A stretch of DNA of 64,000 bases from JAWKWH01 sp963669455 (GCA_963669455.1 OY770026.1:992001-1056000); one strand, 5' to 3'; positions 19,187-27,419 are shown, numbered from the stretch's first letter. The notes: generated by a model not told the origin, from the letters alone. Numbers and translations are program-made.

Positions 19187-20132
19187 ACCCGCCACACAGC
19201 CGACCTTGTATTTCATCGGTGTGACGACCGGGCAAAGCTCGATCATGAAGGTCTTTCCTGCTTGGGCTGAGTTCCTTGGCCTTGATAATGCGGTGATCCG
19301 CGGCATGGATTTCGCGCTGCATGACGATCCCGAGCGCTACCGCGAGGCCGTCGCCTTCATCCGCGACGATCCCTTGTCCCTTGGCGCATTGGTTACCACC
19401 CACAAGCTCGACCTGTTCGAAGCCTGCCGAGGCATGTTCGATGAGATTGACCCGCATGCGGCCCTGATGGCCGAGGTTTCGTCAATATCGAAGCGGGATG
19501 GCAAACTGATCGCCCATGCGAAAGACCCAATCTCGTCTGGTTTGGCGATGGACGGCTTCCTGGCTCCTGATCACTTTTCCAGCACGGGCGGACAGCTTTT
19601 TTCGATGGGGGCGGGCGGTTCGACGATTGCGATCACGTGGCATTTGATGAAAGCGGTTCCCGCCGCCAACCGGCCAGCAGAGATCGTTGTTTCGAACCGG
19701 TCGCAAAAGCGCCTCGACCATATCCGCTCGATCCATGACGAGATGGGGGCGGACATTCCGGTGTCCTATCACCTTGCGCCGTCGGCAGAGGACAATGACC
19801 GCATTGCCGCAAGCCTGCCGCCGGGTTCGCTTGTGGTGAATGCCACCGGTCTGGGTAAGGACGCCCCCGGGTCGCCACTGACCGATGCGGTTCGGTTTCC
19901 TGACCTTGCCGTGGTGTGGGAATTGAACTACCGGGGCGATTTGGTCTTTCTGGATCAGGCACAGTCTCAGGCTGCCGGGCGCCGTCTGCAGATCGAAGAT
20001 GGCTGGACCTATTTTCTGCATGGCTGGACGCAAGTCATCGCCGAGGTGTTCAACATTGATATCCCGACCAAGGGTCCGGTCTTTGACGAGATTTCCGAAA
20101 TCGCCAAACGGGCAAGCGGGCGCGTAGAATGA
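19179..20132 (+). CDS. Shikimate-dehydrogenase-like oxidoreductase
   Basis: About 317 residues. It resembles AroE: a substrate-domain ALVTTHKLDLFEA element (the VTxPxK region, with Lys), a Rossmann loop at GAGGSTIAI, VVSNRSQKRLDHI (NADP-type Arg), and NATGLGKDAPGSPL. The start at 19179 follows GAGG and overlaps the aldolase stop by 8 bases; the frame to 19131 lies deep inside the previous gene. It is longer than AroE and embedded in a sugar operon, so it more likely oxidises a polyol or keto-sugar acid than shikimate. Confidence 0.8.
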   Translation: MFEPATQPTLYFIGVTTGQSSIMKVFPAWAEFLGLDNAVIRGMDFALHDDPERYREAVAFIRDDPLSLGALVTTHKLDLFEACRGMFDEIDPHAALMAEVSSISKRDGKLIAHAKDPISSGLAMDGFLAPDHFSSTGGQLFSMGAGGSTIAITWHLMKAVPAANRPAEIVVSNRSQKRLDHIRSIHDEMGADIPVSYHLAPSAEDNDRIAASLPPGSLVVNATGLGKDAPGSPLTDAVRFPDLAVVWELNYRGDLVFLDQAQSQAAGRRLQIEDGWTYFLHGWTQVIAEVFNIDIPTKGPVFDEISEIAKRASGRVE

Positions 20133-21073
20133 GGCGCATTCTGGTTACACCCCGCTCGATGTCGCAGGGCCAACATTCGGCTTTCCAACGATTGACAAGC
20201 GCAGGATTTCAGCTGCTCACCCCCACACCAGGCGCAATGCCTTCCGAAGCCGATCTGATTGCGGCTATCCCATCGTGTTGCGGATGGATCGCCGGGGTCG
20301 AGCCAGTGACGCCCCGTGTGATCGAGGCGGCACAAAACCTTCGGGTCATTTCTCGCAATGGCTCTGGTATCGACAATCTGCCACTTGATTTGCTGAAAGA
20401 CCGTGGGATCCATGTGGCCCGTGCGGTCGGCGCAAACGCCAATGGCGTGGCTGAGCTGGCATTGGCGCTGATGCTGGCAGGGTTTCGGTATATCCCGGTG
20501 AATGACCGCGGAATTCGGGCGGGCACGTGGCCCCGTCATTTGGGACGTGAAATCGAGGGCGCGACAATCGGGGTTCTTGGCCTCGGCGCTATCGGGTTGC
20601 TTGTGACTGATAAACTGCTGCGGCTTGGTGCCAATGTCCGCGGGTTCGATCCCTTCGCCACCCCAGTCGACCTTCAAGATCACAACCGTTTTGAACGTTT
20701 GGACACTTTGGCAGAAGGGCTTTCGCAATTCGATGGCCTGACCCTTCACATGCCATTGCCGGCTGATGGGGTAGCCATCCTGACACGGGAAACGCTTTCC
20801 ACTATGAAGCCCGGTGTCGCTGTCGTGAACACGGCCCGGGCCGGCCTGGTAGACCACGATGCTATGCTTGAAGCGTTGGATACGCATCAGGTCTCGGCCT
20901 ATGGCGTGGATGTGTTTGACGCGGAACCACCCGAAATGACGCCCTTGCTTGCACACAGCCATTGTATATCAACCTCTCACATCGGAGGTTTGACGGCGGA
21001 AAGCGTGGAACGGATCACCGAAGTCACTGTGGAAAATCTGTTGTCGGGCCTGGATGAGGCGGGCCTTGTCTAA
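20129..21073 (+). CDS. D-3-phosphoglycerate-dehydrogenase-like 2-hydroxyacid dehydrogenase
   Basis: 314 residues of the D-isomer 2-hydroxyacid dehydrogenase family. SRNGSGIDNLP is near the substrate site, GVLGLGAIG is the NAD loop, NTARAGLVD contains the catalytic Arg, DVFDAEPP the Glu, and TSHIGGLT the His. There is no C-terminal ACT domain, so it is not a regulated serine-pathway SerA. It overlaps its neighbour by ATGA. It probably reduces or oxidises a 2-keto/2-hydroxy acid released in the pathway. Confidence 0.88.
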   Translation: MRRILVTPRSMSQGQHSAFQRLTSAGFQLLTPTPGAMPSEADLIAAIPSCCGWIAGVEPVTPRVIEAAQNLRVISRNGSGIDNLPLDLLKDRGIHVARAVGANANGVAELALALMLAGFRYIPVNDRGIRAGTWPRHLGREIEGATIGVLGLGAIGLLVTDKLLRLGANVRGFDPFATPVDLQDHNRFERLDTLAEGLSQFDGLTLHMPLPADGVAILTRETLSTMKPGVAVVNTARAGLVDHDAMLEALDTHQVSAYGVDVFDAEPPEMTPLLAHSHCISTSHIGGLTAESVERITEVTVENLLSGLDEAGLV

Positions 21074-21914
21074 GGCGGTGCCAGGCATTCCGTCCCGCGC
21101 CGGGCCGGACGCTGCCTATTGGCTGGGGCAGGCGGGGTTCTGGATCGACATCGCCGGAATGCGGTTTCTGATCGACCCGTATCTCAGCGACAGCCTGGCA
21201 CGTAAATATGCAGGTAAGGTCTATCCGCATCAGCGTCTCATGCCGATCCCGGTCGCTCCGCAAGACTTGCCACGGCCAGACGCGGTTCTGATCACTCATG
21301 TTCACACCGATCACATGGACCCCGACACCCTGGCGGTTCTTGCGTCGCGCTTTCGTGATCTTCCATTTGTTGTTCCGGCCGCCGAAGAGCGCACGGCGCG
21401 GGAGCGCATCGGCAGGAAGGCTGAAATAACACTTGTGAATACCGGAGATGAGGTCAACTTCGGTAAGGTAGAATTGAGTGTGCTTCCCTCTGCCCACGAA
21501 ATGCGCAAACAGGATGCCGGGGGCCATGATCATTATCTTGGATACGGCATCTCGAATGGCACTGCGCGGATCTATCATTCCGGTGATACGGTGCCGTTCG
21601 AGGACCTTACGGCTCGCCTGCAACAGTTTGCCCCGGACGTCGCATTCCTGCCGATCAACGGCCGGGACGCGACCCGTGCGGCCAATGGTGTTCCAGGAAA
21701 TATGACGTTGTCTGAGGCTATAGTGCTGTGCAAAACATGTGGGATCCCCCGGTTGATCCCGCATCATTTCGGGCTTTTCGACTTCAACACGGCCAGCGAG
21801 GCCGATCTGACCATGGCACGAAAGAAAGACGGCTATCCTCGGATCGATCTGCCTTCCCCGCTTGAGCCGATTTCGCTAGTCTCGCCTGGAAGCAATTCCG
21901 CAGGACAAAAATGA
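21054..21914 (+). CDS. UlaG-like metallo-beta-lactamase-fold hydrolase
   Basis: About 286 residues. The metal-binding motif HVHTDHMD is followed by further His in PSAHEM and GHDHYLGYG, then IYHSGDT and LIPHHFG. The opening AYWLGQAGFWIDIAG is typical of the UlaG/L-ascorbate-6-phosphate lactonase group, suggesting lactone hydrolysis in sugar-acid catabolism. The start is uncertain. The ATG at 21054 has no SD sequence and overlaps the previous gene by 20 bases; a TTG at 21066 has GAGG at the right distance. Confidence 0.85.
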   Translation: MRRALSKAVPGIPSRAGPDAAYWLGQAGFWIDIAGMRFLIDPYLSDSLARKYAGKVYPHQRLMPIPVAPQDLPRPDAVLITHVHTDHMDPDTLAVLASRFRDLPFVVPAAEERTARERIGRKAEITLVNTGDEVNFGKVELSVLPSAHEMRKQDAGGHDHYLGYGISNGTARIYHSGDTVPFEDLTARLQQFAPDVAFLPINGRDATRAANGVPGNMTLSEAIVLCKTCGIPRLIPHHFGLFDFNTASEADLTMARKKDGYPRIDLPSPLEPISLVSPGSNSAGQK

Positions 21915-22777
21915 ACAGACCCGATGACAATTTGCTGGAGACGATCAGCCGGCATCTGCCTTCGCTCAAACGATCGCAGGCGAAGGTCGCACATTTCGTA
22001 CTCGCCAACCCCAATGAGGTTACCGGCATGCGGCTTTCGGATATCGCGGCGAAAGCAGAGGTCAGCGAACCCTCTGTTATCCGCTTCTGTGTCTCGGTTG
22101 GTTGCAGCGGATATCAGGAATTGAAGATTGAGCTTGCGAAGTCCCTGGCCTTCGCGCGTTCAACCTCGCACAGTGCTATTTCGGCAACTGACGGACCGTC
22201 AGATGTCATCGCCAAAGTATTCGACTTCAATCTGTCCAGTCTCAACTGGGTGCGCTCAAAACTGGATGAGGATCAGATTTTTCGAGCGGTCAAAGTTCTG
22301 TCAAAAGCAAACCAGATTCAATTCTACGGATTTGGTGCTTCGGGCATTTCGGCTATGGACGCACAGCAGAAATTTCCCCTGTTTGGCAGACCTTGCGGCG
22401 CAGTTGTCGACGGTCACCAGATGGTTATTACAAGTGCTATGATGCGCGCGGGCGATGCAATTGTCGCCATATCGAATACGGGGAATACGCGCGAAGTCAT
22501 TCAAGCCTGCAAAGTCGCGCAGGAAAGGGGTGCGCAAGTTATCGGCTTGACCCAGAGCTCGGAGTCGCCGTTAGCGCAACGCTGTGACGTTACAATTGTG
22601 GTCGAAACATTGGAGAACACGGATCTTTATACCCCGACAATCAGTAGGATCGCGGTAATGGTCGTCATCGATATCCTGTCGACCTTGACCAGCCTCACGC
22701 TCCCGGAAGATCACCAAGAAAACATTCGCGAGATGAAGCGGATACTTTCGGATGTGCGCAGTACGGGTTTGACCTAG
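21911..22777 (+). CDS. RpiR/HexR-family transcriptional regulator (HTH + SIS)
   Basis: 288 residues. The N-terminal RpiR helix-turn-helix is near residues 20-85 (RLSDIAAKAEVSEPSVIRFC). A C-terminal SIS sugar-phosphate-binding domain follows (FYGFGASGISAMDAQQKF; IAISNTGNTREVIQ). HexR-type members sense Entner-Doudoroff intermediates. Here it ends the rightward operon by an ATGA overlap and most likely controls both arms of the island from the 17.7-17.9 kb intergenic region. The stop TAG lies inside the CTAG end of the repeat that follows. Confidence 0.9.
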   Translation: MNRPDDNLLETISRHLPSLKRSQAKVAHFVLANPNEVTGMRLSDIAAKAEVSEPSVIRFCVSVGCSGYQELKIELAKSLAFARSTSHSAISATDGPSDVIAKVFDFNLSSLNWVRSKLDEDQIFRAVKVLSKANQIQFYGFGASGISAMDAQQKFPLFGRPCGAVVDGHQMVITSAMMRAGDAIVAISNTGNTREVIQACKVAQERGAQVIGLTQSSESPLAQRCDVTIVVETLENTDLYTPTISRIAVMVVIDILSTLTSLTLPEDHQENIREMKRILSDVRSTGLT

Positions 22778-22880
22778 AGCGTTTTGCGGTTGCTTTGAAC
22801 CGCGGCAACGCCGCTATCGGCTTGGAACCATTGAAGCATTTTTCGCACATATGATTCTGCTTGGGTTAAAACTGCTCTAG
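22774..22880 (+). repeat. Intergenic palindromic repeat, copy 2 (CTAGAGC...GCTCTAG)
   Basis: 107 bases bounded by CTAGAGC and GCTCTAG as terminal inverted repeats. It shares CGTTTTGCGGTTG, GGAACCATTGAAGCATTTTTCGC-type blocks and overall order with copy 3 at 25535 and, inverted, with copy 1 at 8856. It supplies the stop codon of the RpiR gene. Confidence 0.78.
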
Positions 22881-23148
22881 GTATCGACCTCATTTGCGTT
22901 TGAGGACGATGCAGGCTACCGCGAAAAGCGGCCGCCAATTTCCGTGTCTTTAAGGCCGGGATTGTCCTGCATCTTACCAGCCCATAGCGCGCGCAGCGAA
23001 ATTCCGGAACGTCTTATGATACGATTTCGCCCCAGCCGGAATAGGTCCCTTCGAGCCTCAATTTACTGAAACGCTCTAGCTCCACAATTTGCGACATCTG
23101 GTTGCGTTAACATTTTGTGAGTAAGCGGTAATTGCCATCATACCTTGT
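22881..23148. other. Intergenic stretch with no supported gene
   Basis: About 270 bases between the repeat and the PadR promoter. A short reverse-strand reading frame ending at 22916 looks like a protein tail but has no start or matching gene. An ACGCTCTAG at about 23073-23081 may be the end of another degraded repeat. Nothing else stands out. Confidence 0.4.
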
Positions 23149-23168
23149 AATGCAAGATACCATGCATT
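23149..23168 (+). promoter_or_regulatory. Putative PadR operator overlapping a leaderless-type promoter
   Basis: Perfect inverted repeat AATGCA-N8-TGCATT ending 12 bases before the padR ATG, with a TATATA immediately downstream. The -10-like TATATA is too close to the ATG for a ribosome site, and none is seen, so the transcript may be leaderless. PadR proteins commonly autoregulate through such dyads (inference). Confidence 0.55.
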
Positions 23169-23180
23169 ATATATAACTGA

Positions 23181-23525
23181 ATGAATGAAAGCACAACGCC
23201 CTCCGAAACCGCCCAAATCCAGCTAAAAAAAGGGGCATTGCAGCTGTGTGTGCTGGCCATGCTGTCCCGCAAGGAGAGTTACGCCTACGAGATTTCGAGC
23301 ACACTCGCGGCCGCCGTCGGGATGGGCGAGAGCACAATCTATCCACTGATGCGCCGTATGCAGAAGGATGGTCTGGTGGAATCTCATCTCGTCGAATCCA
23401 GCAGTGGGCCATCACGAAAATACTATCGGCTTACAGACGCTGGGCGAGGGTTATTTGAAAAGCAGAAGAGCGGCTGGATGGCCTTCACGACAGCCGTCAA
23501 TGAGATACTCGGAGATAGCCGATGA
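23181..23525 (+). CDS. PadR-family transcriptional regulator
   Basis: 114 residues with the PadR winged-helix signature: LQLCVLAMLSRKESYAYEIS, then GESTIYPLMRRMQKDGLVES, then RKYYRLTDAGR. The C-terminal helix is short, as in the small PadR group usually found upstream of a DUF1700-type membrane protein. That is exactly what follows, in ATGA overlap. It is probably a repressor of its own three-gene operon, acting at the dyad just upstream. Confidence 0.9.
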   Translation: MNESTTPSETAQIQLKKGALQLCVLAMLSRKESYAYEISSTLAAAVGMGESTIYPLMRRMQKDGLVESHLVESSSGPSRKYYRLTDAGRGLFEKQKSGWMAFTTAVNEILGDSR

Positions 23526-24130
23526 GCCAGCAAGAGTTCCTCGAAAACCTTCGTCGTGAGTTGGGAGATGTGCCGGTACGCGACGTTGATGAAATCATTG
23601 AGGACTACCGGTCCTACTTCGATGAAGCACGTGTGGCAGGCAGAGATATGGAAGAAGTCGTCGCGGCGCATGGTGACATCCGGCGATTGGCACAGGAGCT
23701 GCGCGCCGAAACGGGTTTGCGCAGGTGGGAGGAACATCACACACCCGCAAACCTCTGGAAGGCCGTGCTAGCATTGGGTGGTCTGGCCGCCGCCGACATA
23801 ATAATCCTGCTACCGGCTTTGCTGGTACTCGGACTGATTACCCTGGTCCTGTTCTTTGTACTTTCGCTTTTCGGTGTGATCGGCATCGGTACACTGCTCG
23901 ACCTTGTGTCATCTAGCTATGATCCGACTGAGGGGACTGCGACTTATCTTTTATTCCGCAGTATCGGACTCCTAACTGCCAGTATCGGCGGCGGTGTATT
24001 GCTGGTGTTTGCGCTCCGCAAAGCAATGACCCAATTGGTACGCTACGCGCGGCTTCACTACCGGTTGTTGCAGCCTCAAACTCCCGGCTCTGCGGCATCC
24101 GATACTGGCAAACCAAACTCAAATGGCTGA
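23522..24130 (+). CDS. DUF1700/HAAS-type integral membrane protein
   Basis: 202 residues. The N-terminal helical domain (MSQQEFLENLRRELGDVPV, then EDYRSYFDEA) is typical of DUF1700/HAAS proteins paired with PadR. Several membrane helices lie between residues ~80 and ~165 (ADIIILLPALLVLGLITLVLFF region). Function unknown; the family is thought to sense or buffer membrane or signalling state. Genes 23181-25363 form one transcription unit. Confidence 0.85.
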   Translation: MSQQEFLENLRRELGDVPVRDVDEIIEDYRSYFDEARVAGRDMEEVVAAHGDIRRLAQELRAETGLRRWEEHHTPANLWKAVLALGGLAAADIIILLPALLVLGLITLVLFFVLSLFGVIGIGTLLDLVSSSYDPTEGTATYLLFRSIGLLTASIGGGVLLVFALRKAMTQLVRYARLHYRLLQPQTPGSAASDTGKPNSNG

Positions 24131-24151
24131 CGTGATGGGGGAATGCATCGC

Positions 24152-25363
24152 ATGAAACGCCGTTATCTATTGCTTGTTGTGGTTTTGGTGCTGATCGCCG
24201 GGTCCGTGCTGACTTATCTGGTACAGACCGGAGAACGCGGATTGGGACGCCAAGCTCAGCCCGCCCGGTCAATCGACGTGACACGGCTTAACGCTAACGA
24301 GAGCGAGAAATTGGGCTGGAAGCCGAAAGGCCTGGATGCCGTATTCGACTACGCAGCAACTTTGAGTACCGACTCTTTTATGGTCGTCACCAACGGTCAA
24401 ATCGTGGGTTCGTTTGGCGATCTTTCAAAGCCATACAATGTCCATTCCATCCGGAAGGTGTTTCTCAGTGCCATTGTCGGTCAGCATGTGGGTAATGGCG
24501 CCGATCAAGTGCCGCTTAATGCGACATTGCGGGAATTGGGTATTGACGATACTCCGGCCCCCTTGTCTGAAGTACAAAGGTCAGCAACGGTCAATCATCT
24601 CCTCAAAAGCACCTCCGGGATAAACCATCCGGCCGCCGCAGAAGGTGGATTGACTGCGGAAAAAAACCGCCGTCTGGGCGACGGTGAGAACCAGCCAGGA
24701 AAAATCTGGGCCTACAATAATTGGGATTACAATACCCTCACCACAATTTTCGAAAAACGCACCGGCCTATCCGTAGCGGAGGCGTTCTTGAGTGGAATTG
24801 CAAAACGGGCCGATATGAGAGATTTCGAAACCGGAGCTGTTTCCTATGTTAGCGATCCAAGGCGTTCACAACACAGGTCAGCAGCCTTCCAAATGTCAGC
24901 TCGCGATCTTGCGACTTTTGGACAGATTTACCTCAATGGGGGCCGACTAAAGAACGAGCAGATTTTGCCGTCATCATGGATTGAACGCATCGTTACCGGG
25001 TATGCAGAAACCGGCAGGAACGATCTTAGATGGGGGCATGGAGATCTTTGGTGGCTTCCGAGCCCACAAAGCGGTCTACCCCAGGGTAGTTTTTGGGGAT
25101 GGGGTCTGGGCAATCAGGCGCTGTTTGTGATCCCGGCTTGGAACACAGTGATCGTCGTGCAGTCAGACACCACCGAATTCCTCAAACGCTTCATTCCAAT
25201 CATTACCGGAGGTGAGAAAGCTGCGGAATCGGCTCTGGAAGAACTGATCTTCTCCTGTATCGATCGGAATGCTCGCAAAACCGAATATTGCGTGGAACAT
25301 CGTTTCACGACTCGGCGAGAGTTTGAGAAACTCATCTCAATAATTCGAGATGCACGTCTCTAA
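24152..25363 (+). CDS. Serine hydrolase of the beta-lactamase (class C/EstB) family
   Basis: 403 residues starting with one N-terminal membrane anchor or uncleaved signal (residues ~4-22). The catalytic Ser-x-x-Lys is SIRK (S99/K102), YNN in WAYNNWDY supplies the Tyr, and a late HGDLWW stands in for the KTG box. This is an esterase, peptidase or amidase rather than an obvious resistance enzyme, acting outside the inner membrane. The ATG at 24152 is preferred to 24143 because GGGGG lies nine bases before it. It lies 21 bases after the DUF1700 gene. Confidence 0.85.
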   Translation: MKRRYLLLVVVLVLIAGSVLTYLVQTGERGLGRQAQPARSIDVTRLNANESEKLGWKPKGLDAVFDYAATLSTDSFMVVTNGQIVGSFGDLSKPYNVHSIRKVFLSAIVGQHVGNGADQVPLNATLRELGIDDTPAPLSEVQRSATVNHLLKSTSGINHPAAAEGGLTAEKNRRLGDGENQPGKIWAYNNWDYNTLTTIFEKRTGLSVAEAFLSGIAKRADMRDFETGAVSYVSDPRRSQHRSAAFQMSARDLATFGQIYLNGGRLKNEQILPSSWIERIVTGYAETGRNDLRWGHGDLWWLPSPQSGLPQGSFWGWGLGNQALFVIPAWNTVIVVQSDTTEFLKRFIPIITGGEKAAESALEELIFSCIDRNARKTEYCVEHRFTTRREFEKLISIIRDARL

Positions 25364-25534
25364 GCAGTGTCCGTCGTCAGATAAATTGGAACAATTGGCG
25401 GTCTGATCTAAGGGAGCATTTGGCTCATCTGATTGTTGAAGTTAAGCAGCGGCTTTGCGGTTCTTGAGCGTTTGGTGCCAGTGTCTTCGCTGGCCGGCCG
25501 GCATTGCTTGGCAACGCTGAAAGGCGATCTTGAC
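25364..25534 (-). mobile_element. Probable insertion-sequence remnant (transposase tail)
   Basis: Reading leftward, 25531-25442 gives an open tail ending WHQTLKNRKAAA and a stop, typical in style of a transposase C-terminus, followed by about 70 bases of non-coding end sequence to near 25370. Upstream, the frame is cut abruptly by the CTAG-ended repeat at 25535. The family cannot be assigned by eye. Confidence 0.4.
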
Positions 25535-25641
25535 CTAGGCCGTTTTGCGGTTGTTTGGAACCGCGACAACGCCTGTACTCAGCTGGACCTATTGAAGCAT
25601 TTTTCGCCCAAACAGAACCATAGAAGCGAAAAATGCCCTAG
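25535..25641 (+). repeat. Intergenic palindromic repeat, copy 3
   Basis: 107 bases, same orientation as copy 2. It starts CTAGGCCGTTTTGCGG and ends GCGAAAAATGCCCTAG. It includes the inverted pair GCATTTTTCGC / GCGAAAAATGC, which may end transcription of the leftward T3SS operon. The terminal CTAG contains the stop codon of the secretin-like gene at 25638. Confidence 0.78.
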
Positions 25642-26423
25642 TTTTCGCTCTTGGTCTTTGAGCCGCCCTTGATGATTTGAACGCTGAACGAATTGTGCGT
25701 TTTCACCAGCGCTTCGGCGATGAGTTCGGACTGAGCGAGAAAGGAGACCGGTCCGGTAAGCGAGATCGACTTGGCGTGCGAGAGATATTCTATCTGCATA
25801 TTCGTGGCATCGATTCCCGCTTCTGCAAGCGCGGTCCGAAACTGGCTTTCGCCGACATAGCCAAGGAAAATCACCCGGCTGGCTGATTCAGCGGTTGATG
25901 AAATGAAAACCGTCCGGTTCATACGGTACCAGGTGATGTTGTGGTTCTCGCTCAAAACGGGAAGCATTTTTTCCAGATCAGCGGGCAACACCGCATCACG
26001 GACCATGGCGCGGACGCCTCTGGTTACCTTGACATCCAGATTGCTGCGTGCGCCGGCAGCTTTGACCAGTTCACTCAATCTGCGGCGGACCACGACCACT
26101 TGGGCATCTTCACGGCGGGCGGTTGATGACGAAAGTTTCTCCGGCTTGACCGCAATCGGCTTTGACAGTCGCGCCGGGATGCTTGCAACAACATCGGACT
26201 GCGCGATCAAATTATGGGATGATGACGGTGCGGCGCATGAGGCCGCATTGCCCAAACCGCTATCGTGGCCGGCATCATGATATGTCACCACAGATGGGTG
26301 GGCAGCCGGTTTACCGGTGCGCAGCTGCCAGCTGGAAAACTGCTGCTGATTTGCAGAGGCGGTCGATGCGAATGTCAAAAGCATGGCTGCTGAAGCAAAC
26401 GCGCAAAAAACTGTCTTACTCAT
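25638..26423 (-). CDS. sctC1: N-terminal-only type III secretin (SctC N0-N1; RhcC1-like)
   Basis: 261 residues with a Sec signal peptide (cleavage near ASANQQQF). From about residue 108 it follows the N0-N1 pattern of SctC: RRLSELVKAAGARSNLDVKV, then WYRMNRTVFISS, then an N1 block with IQIEYLSH-like and ISLTGPVSFLAQ. The chain stops after N1, with none of the ~350 residues of the secretin barrel. In rhizobial T3SS the secretin is split into RhcC1 and RhcC2; this corresponds to RhcC1, and no RhcC2 is in the window. It starts 4 bases after the regulator's stop. Confidence 0.75.
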   Translation of the reverse strand: MSKTVFCAFASAAMLLTFASTASANQQQFSSWQLRTGKPAAHPSVVTYHDAGHDSGLGNAASCAAPSSSHNLIAQSDVVASIPARLSKPIAVKPEKLSSSTARREDAQVVVVRRRLSELVKAAGARSNLDVKVTRGVRAMVRDAVLPADLEKMLPVLSENHNITWYRMNRTVFISSTAESASRVIFLGYVGESQFRTALAEAGIDATNMQIEYLSHAKSISLTGPVSFLAQSELIAEALVKTHNSFSVQIIKGGSKTKSEN

Positions 26424-26427
26424 AATT

Positions 26428-27156
26428 TCACCTGTCAGCAGCTAGAGGCTGTATTTGTGTGATCTCGTAGGATGCGTGTTGGTTTTCGCGTATTCCGAAT
26501 TCCTGTGCCTTGCGCACCAAATCGCTCAAGGTGTTGGCCCCGGTTTTGCGCCGAATGTTCAGCCGGTGGGTTTCAACCGTGCGAACGGAAATATTGTTGA
26601 TGTTGGCTATTTCCTTGTTGCAGTAGCCGTTGGCAAGCAGCTTGAGCACTTCAAGTTCGCGGCTGGTCAAACCGGAGTTCTGTTCGCGCGCTGCATTTTC
26701 ATCCGTTGCGCAAAAAACAGCCTTGGCAAGATGCGCCGACAGATAGTGTCCACCGCCCGATGCCGCGACGATGGCGGCGCTGTACTCGGCCGGCTCGGCC
26801 ATCGGGCTCAGGAAGCCGGAAACGTTCATCTCCCAAAGCTGTTTCAAGCCGGTTCCGCTGGCAGGCAGATGCCCGACCACCAATTGCGAGTTCTGGAAGG
26901 CGTTCCTGAATTCAGCAATGGTCGCCGTGATGTCGCCAATGGACATCGCAAAATTTATCAAAATCACATTGTGGTCGTGGGTTGCGCAGGCATAGAGCGC
27001 GCCTTTCACATCACCGGCCTCGGCAACAACCTCGCAGACGGCGTGCCGGTCGATATGCTCACGCAATGCTCCCCGCAAAACCGGATGCGGATCAGCAACG
27101 ATTACCTTGATTTTTGCGTTGTCGTCCAAAGGGCACCAACCAACAAATTTATCCAT
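26428..27156 (-). CDS. NarL/LuxR-type response regulator with degenerate receiver
   Basis: 242 residues: a receiver-like domain (~15-135) and a LuxR helix-turn-helix (LTSRELEVLKLLANG, then NNISVRTVETHRLNIRRKTGA). The phospho-acceptor Asp expected in the VILLD strand is Asn (VILIN, N68), and the conserved C-terminal Lys position reads GFLSPMA. It therefore cannot be phosphorylated in the usual way and is probably constitutive or ligand-controlled. It is encoded between sctU and sctC1, so it is the best candidate regulator of the T3SS. No sensor kinase is adjacent. The start codon lacks a clear ribosome site. Confidence 0.85.
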   Translation of the reverse strand: MDKFVGWCPLDDNAKIKVIVADPHPVLRGALREHIDRHAVCEVVAEAGDVKGALYACATHDHNVILINFAMSIGDITATIAEFRNAFQNSQLVVGHLPASGTGLKQLWEMNVSGFLSPMAEPAEYSAAIVAASGGGHYLSAHLAKAVFCATDENAAREQNSGLTSRELEVLKLLANGYCNKEIANINNISVRTVETHRLNIRRKTGANTLSDLVRKAQEFGIRENQHASYEITQIQPLAADR

Positions 27157-27419
27157 CTATGACATGGCATAAGACGGGTTGATTGGCCAGCAAGCGAAAA
27201 CGGAACAAAATAGAAACAAGGGCGAATTTCTCAATATTTACAATGCGTTAACTATAAAACCCAGAAATGGAGCTAAGGTGCTGATTTAATTACAATTTTC
27301 ATCATTAAGCATAGGAGGGGCCGGTTTTTGTCCGCATGCTGGCGGCGCAGCCGATATGGCCGCTTTTTTTGGCCAAAACCGTTACCTATCTGGCAGGCTT
27401 TGCCGGCTTGCATGAAAGC
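27157..27419 (-). promoter_or_regulatory. Spacer between sctU and the regulator gene; probable regulator promoter
   Basis: 263 bases with an AT-rich stretch at 27220-27300 that probably contains the promoter for the regulator and sctC1. It also contains a GTTAAC at 27248. No clear terminator follows sctU; only short GC dyads at 27395-27420 are seen. Confidence 0.4.

Noticed and set aside
22916..23020. Short reverse reading frame ending KDTEIGGRFSR in the RpiR-PadR gap
   Set aside because: Could be the tail of a lost gene, but there is no start, no neighbouring remnant and no recognised family.
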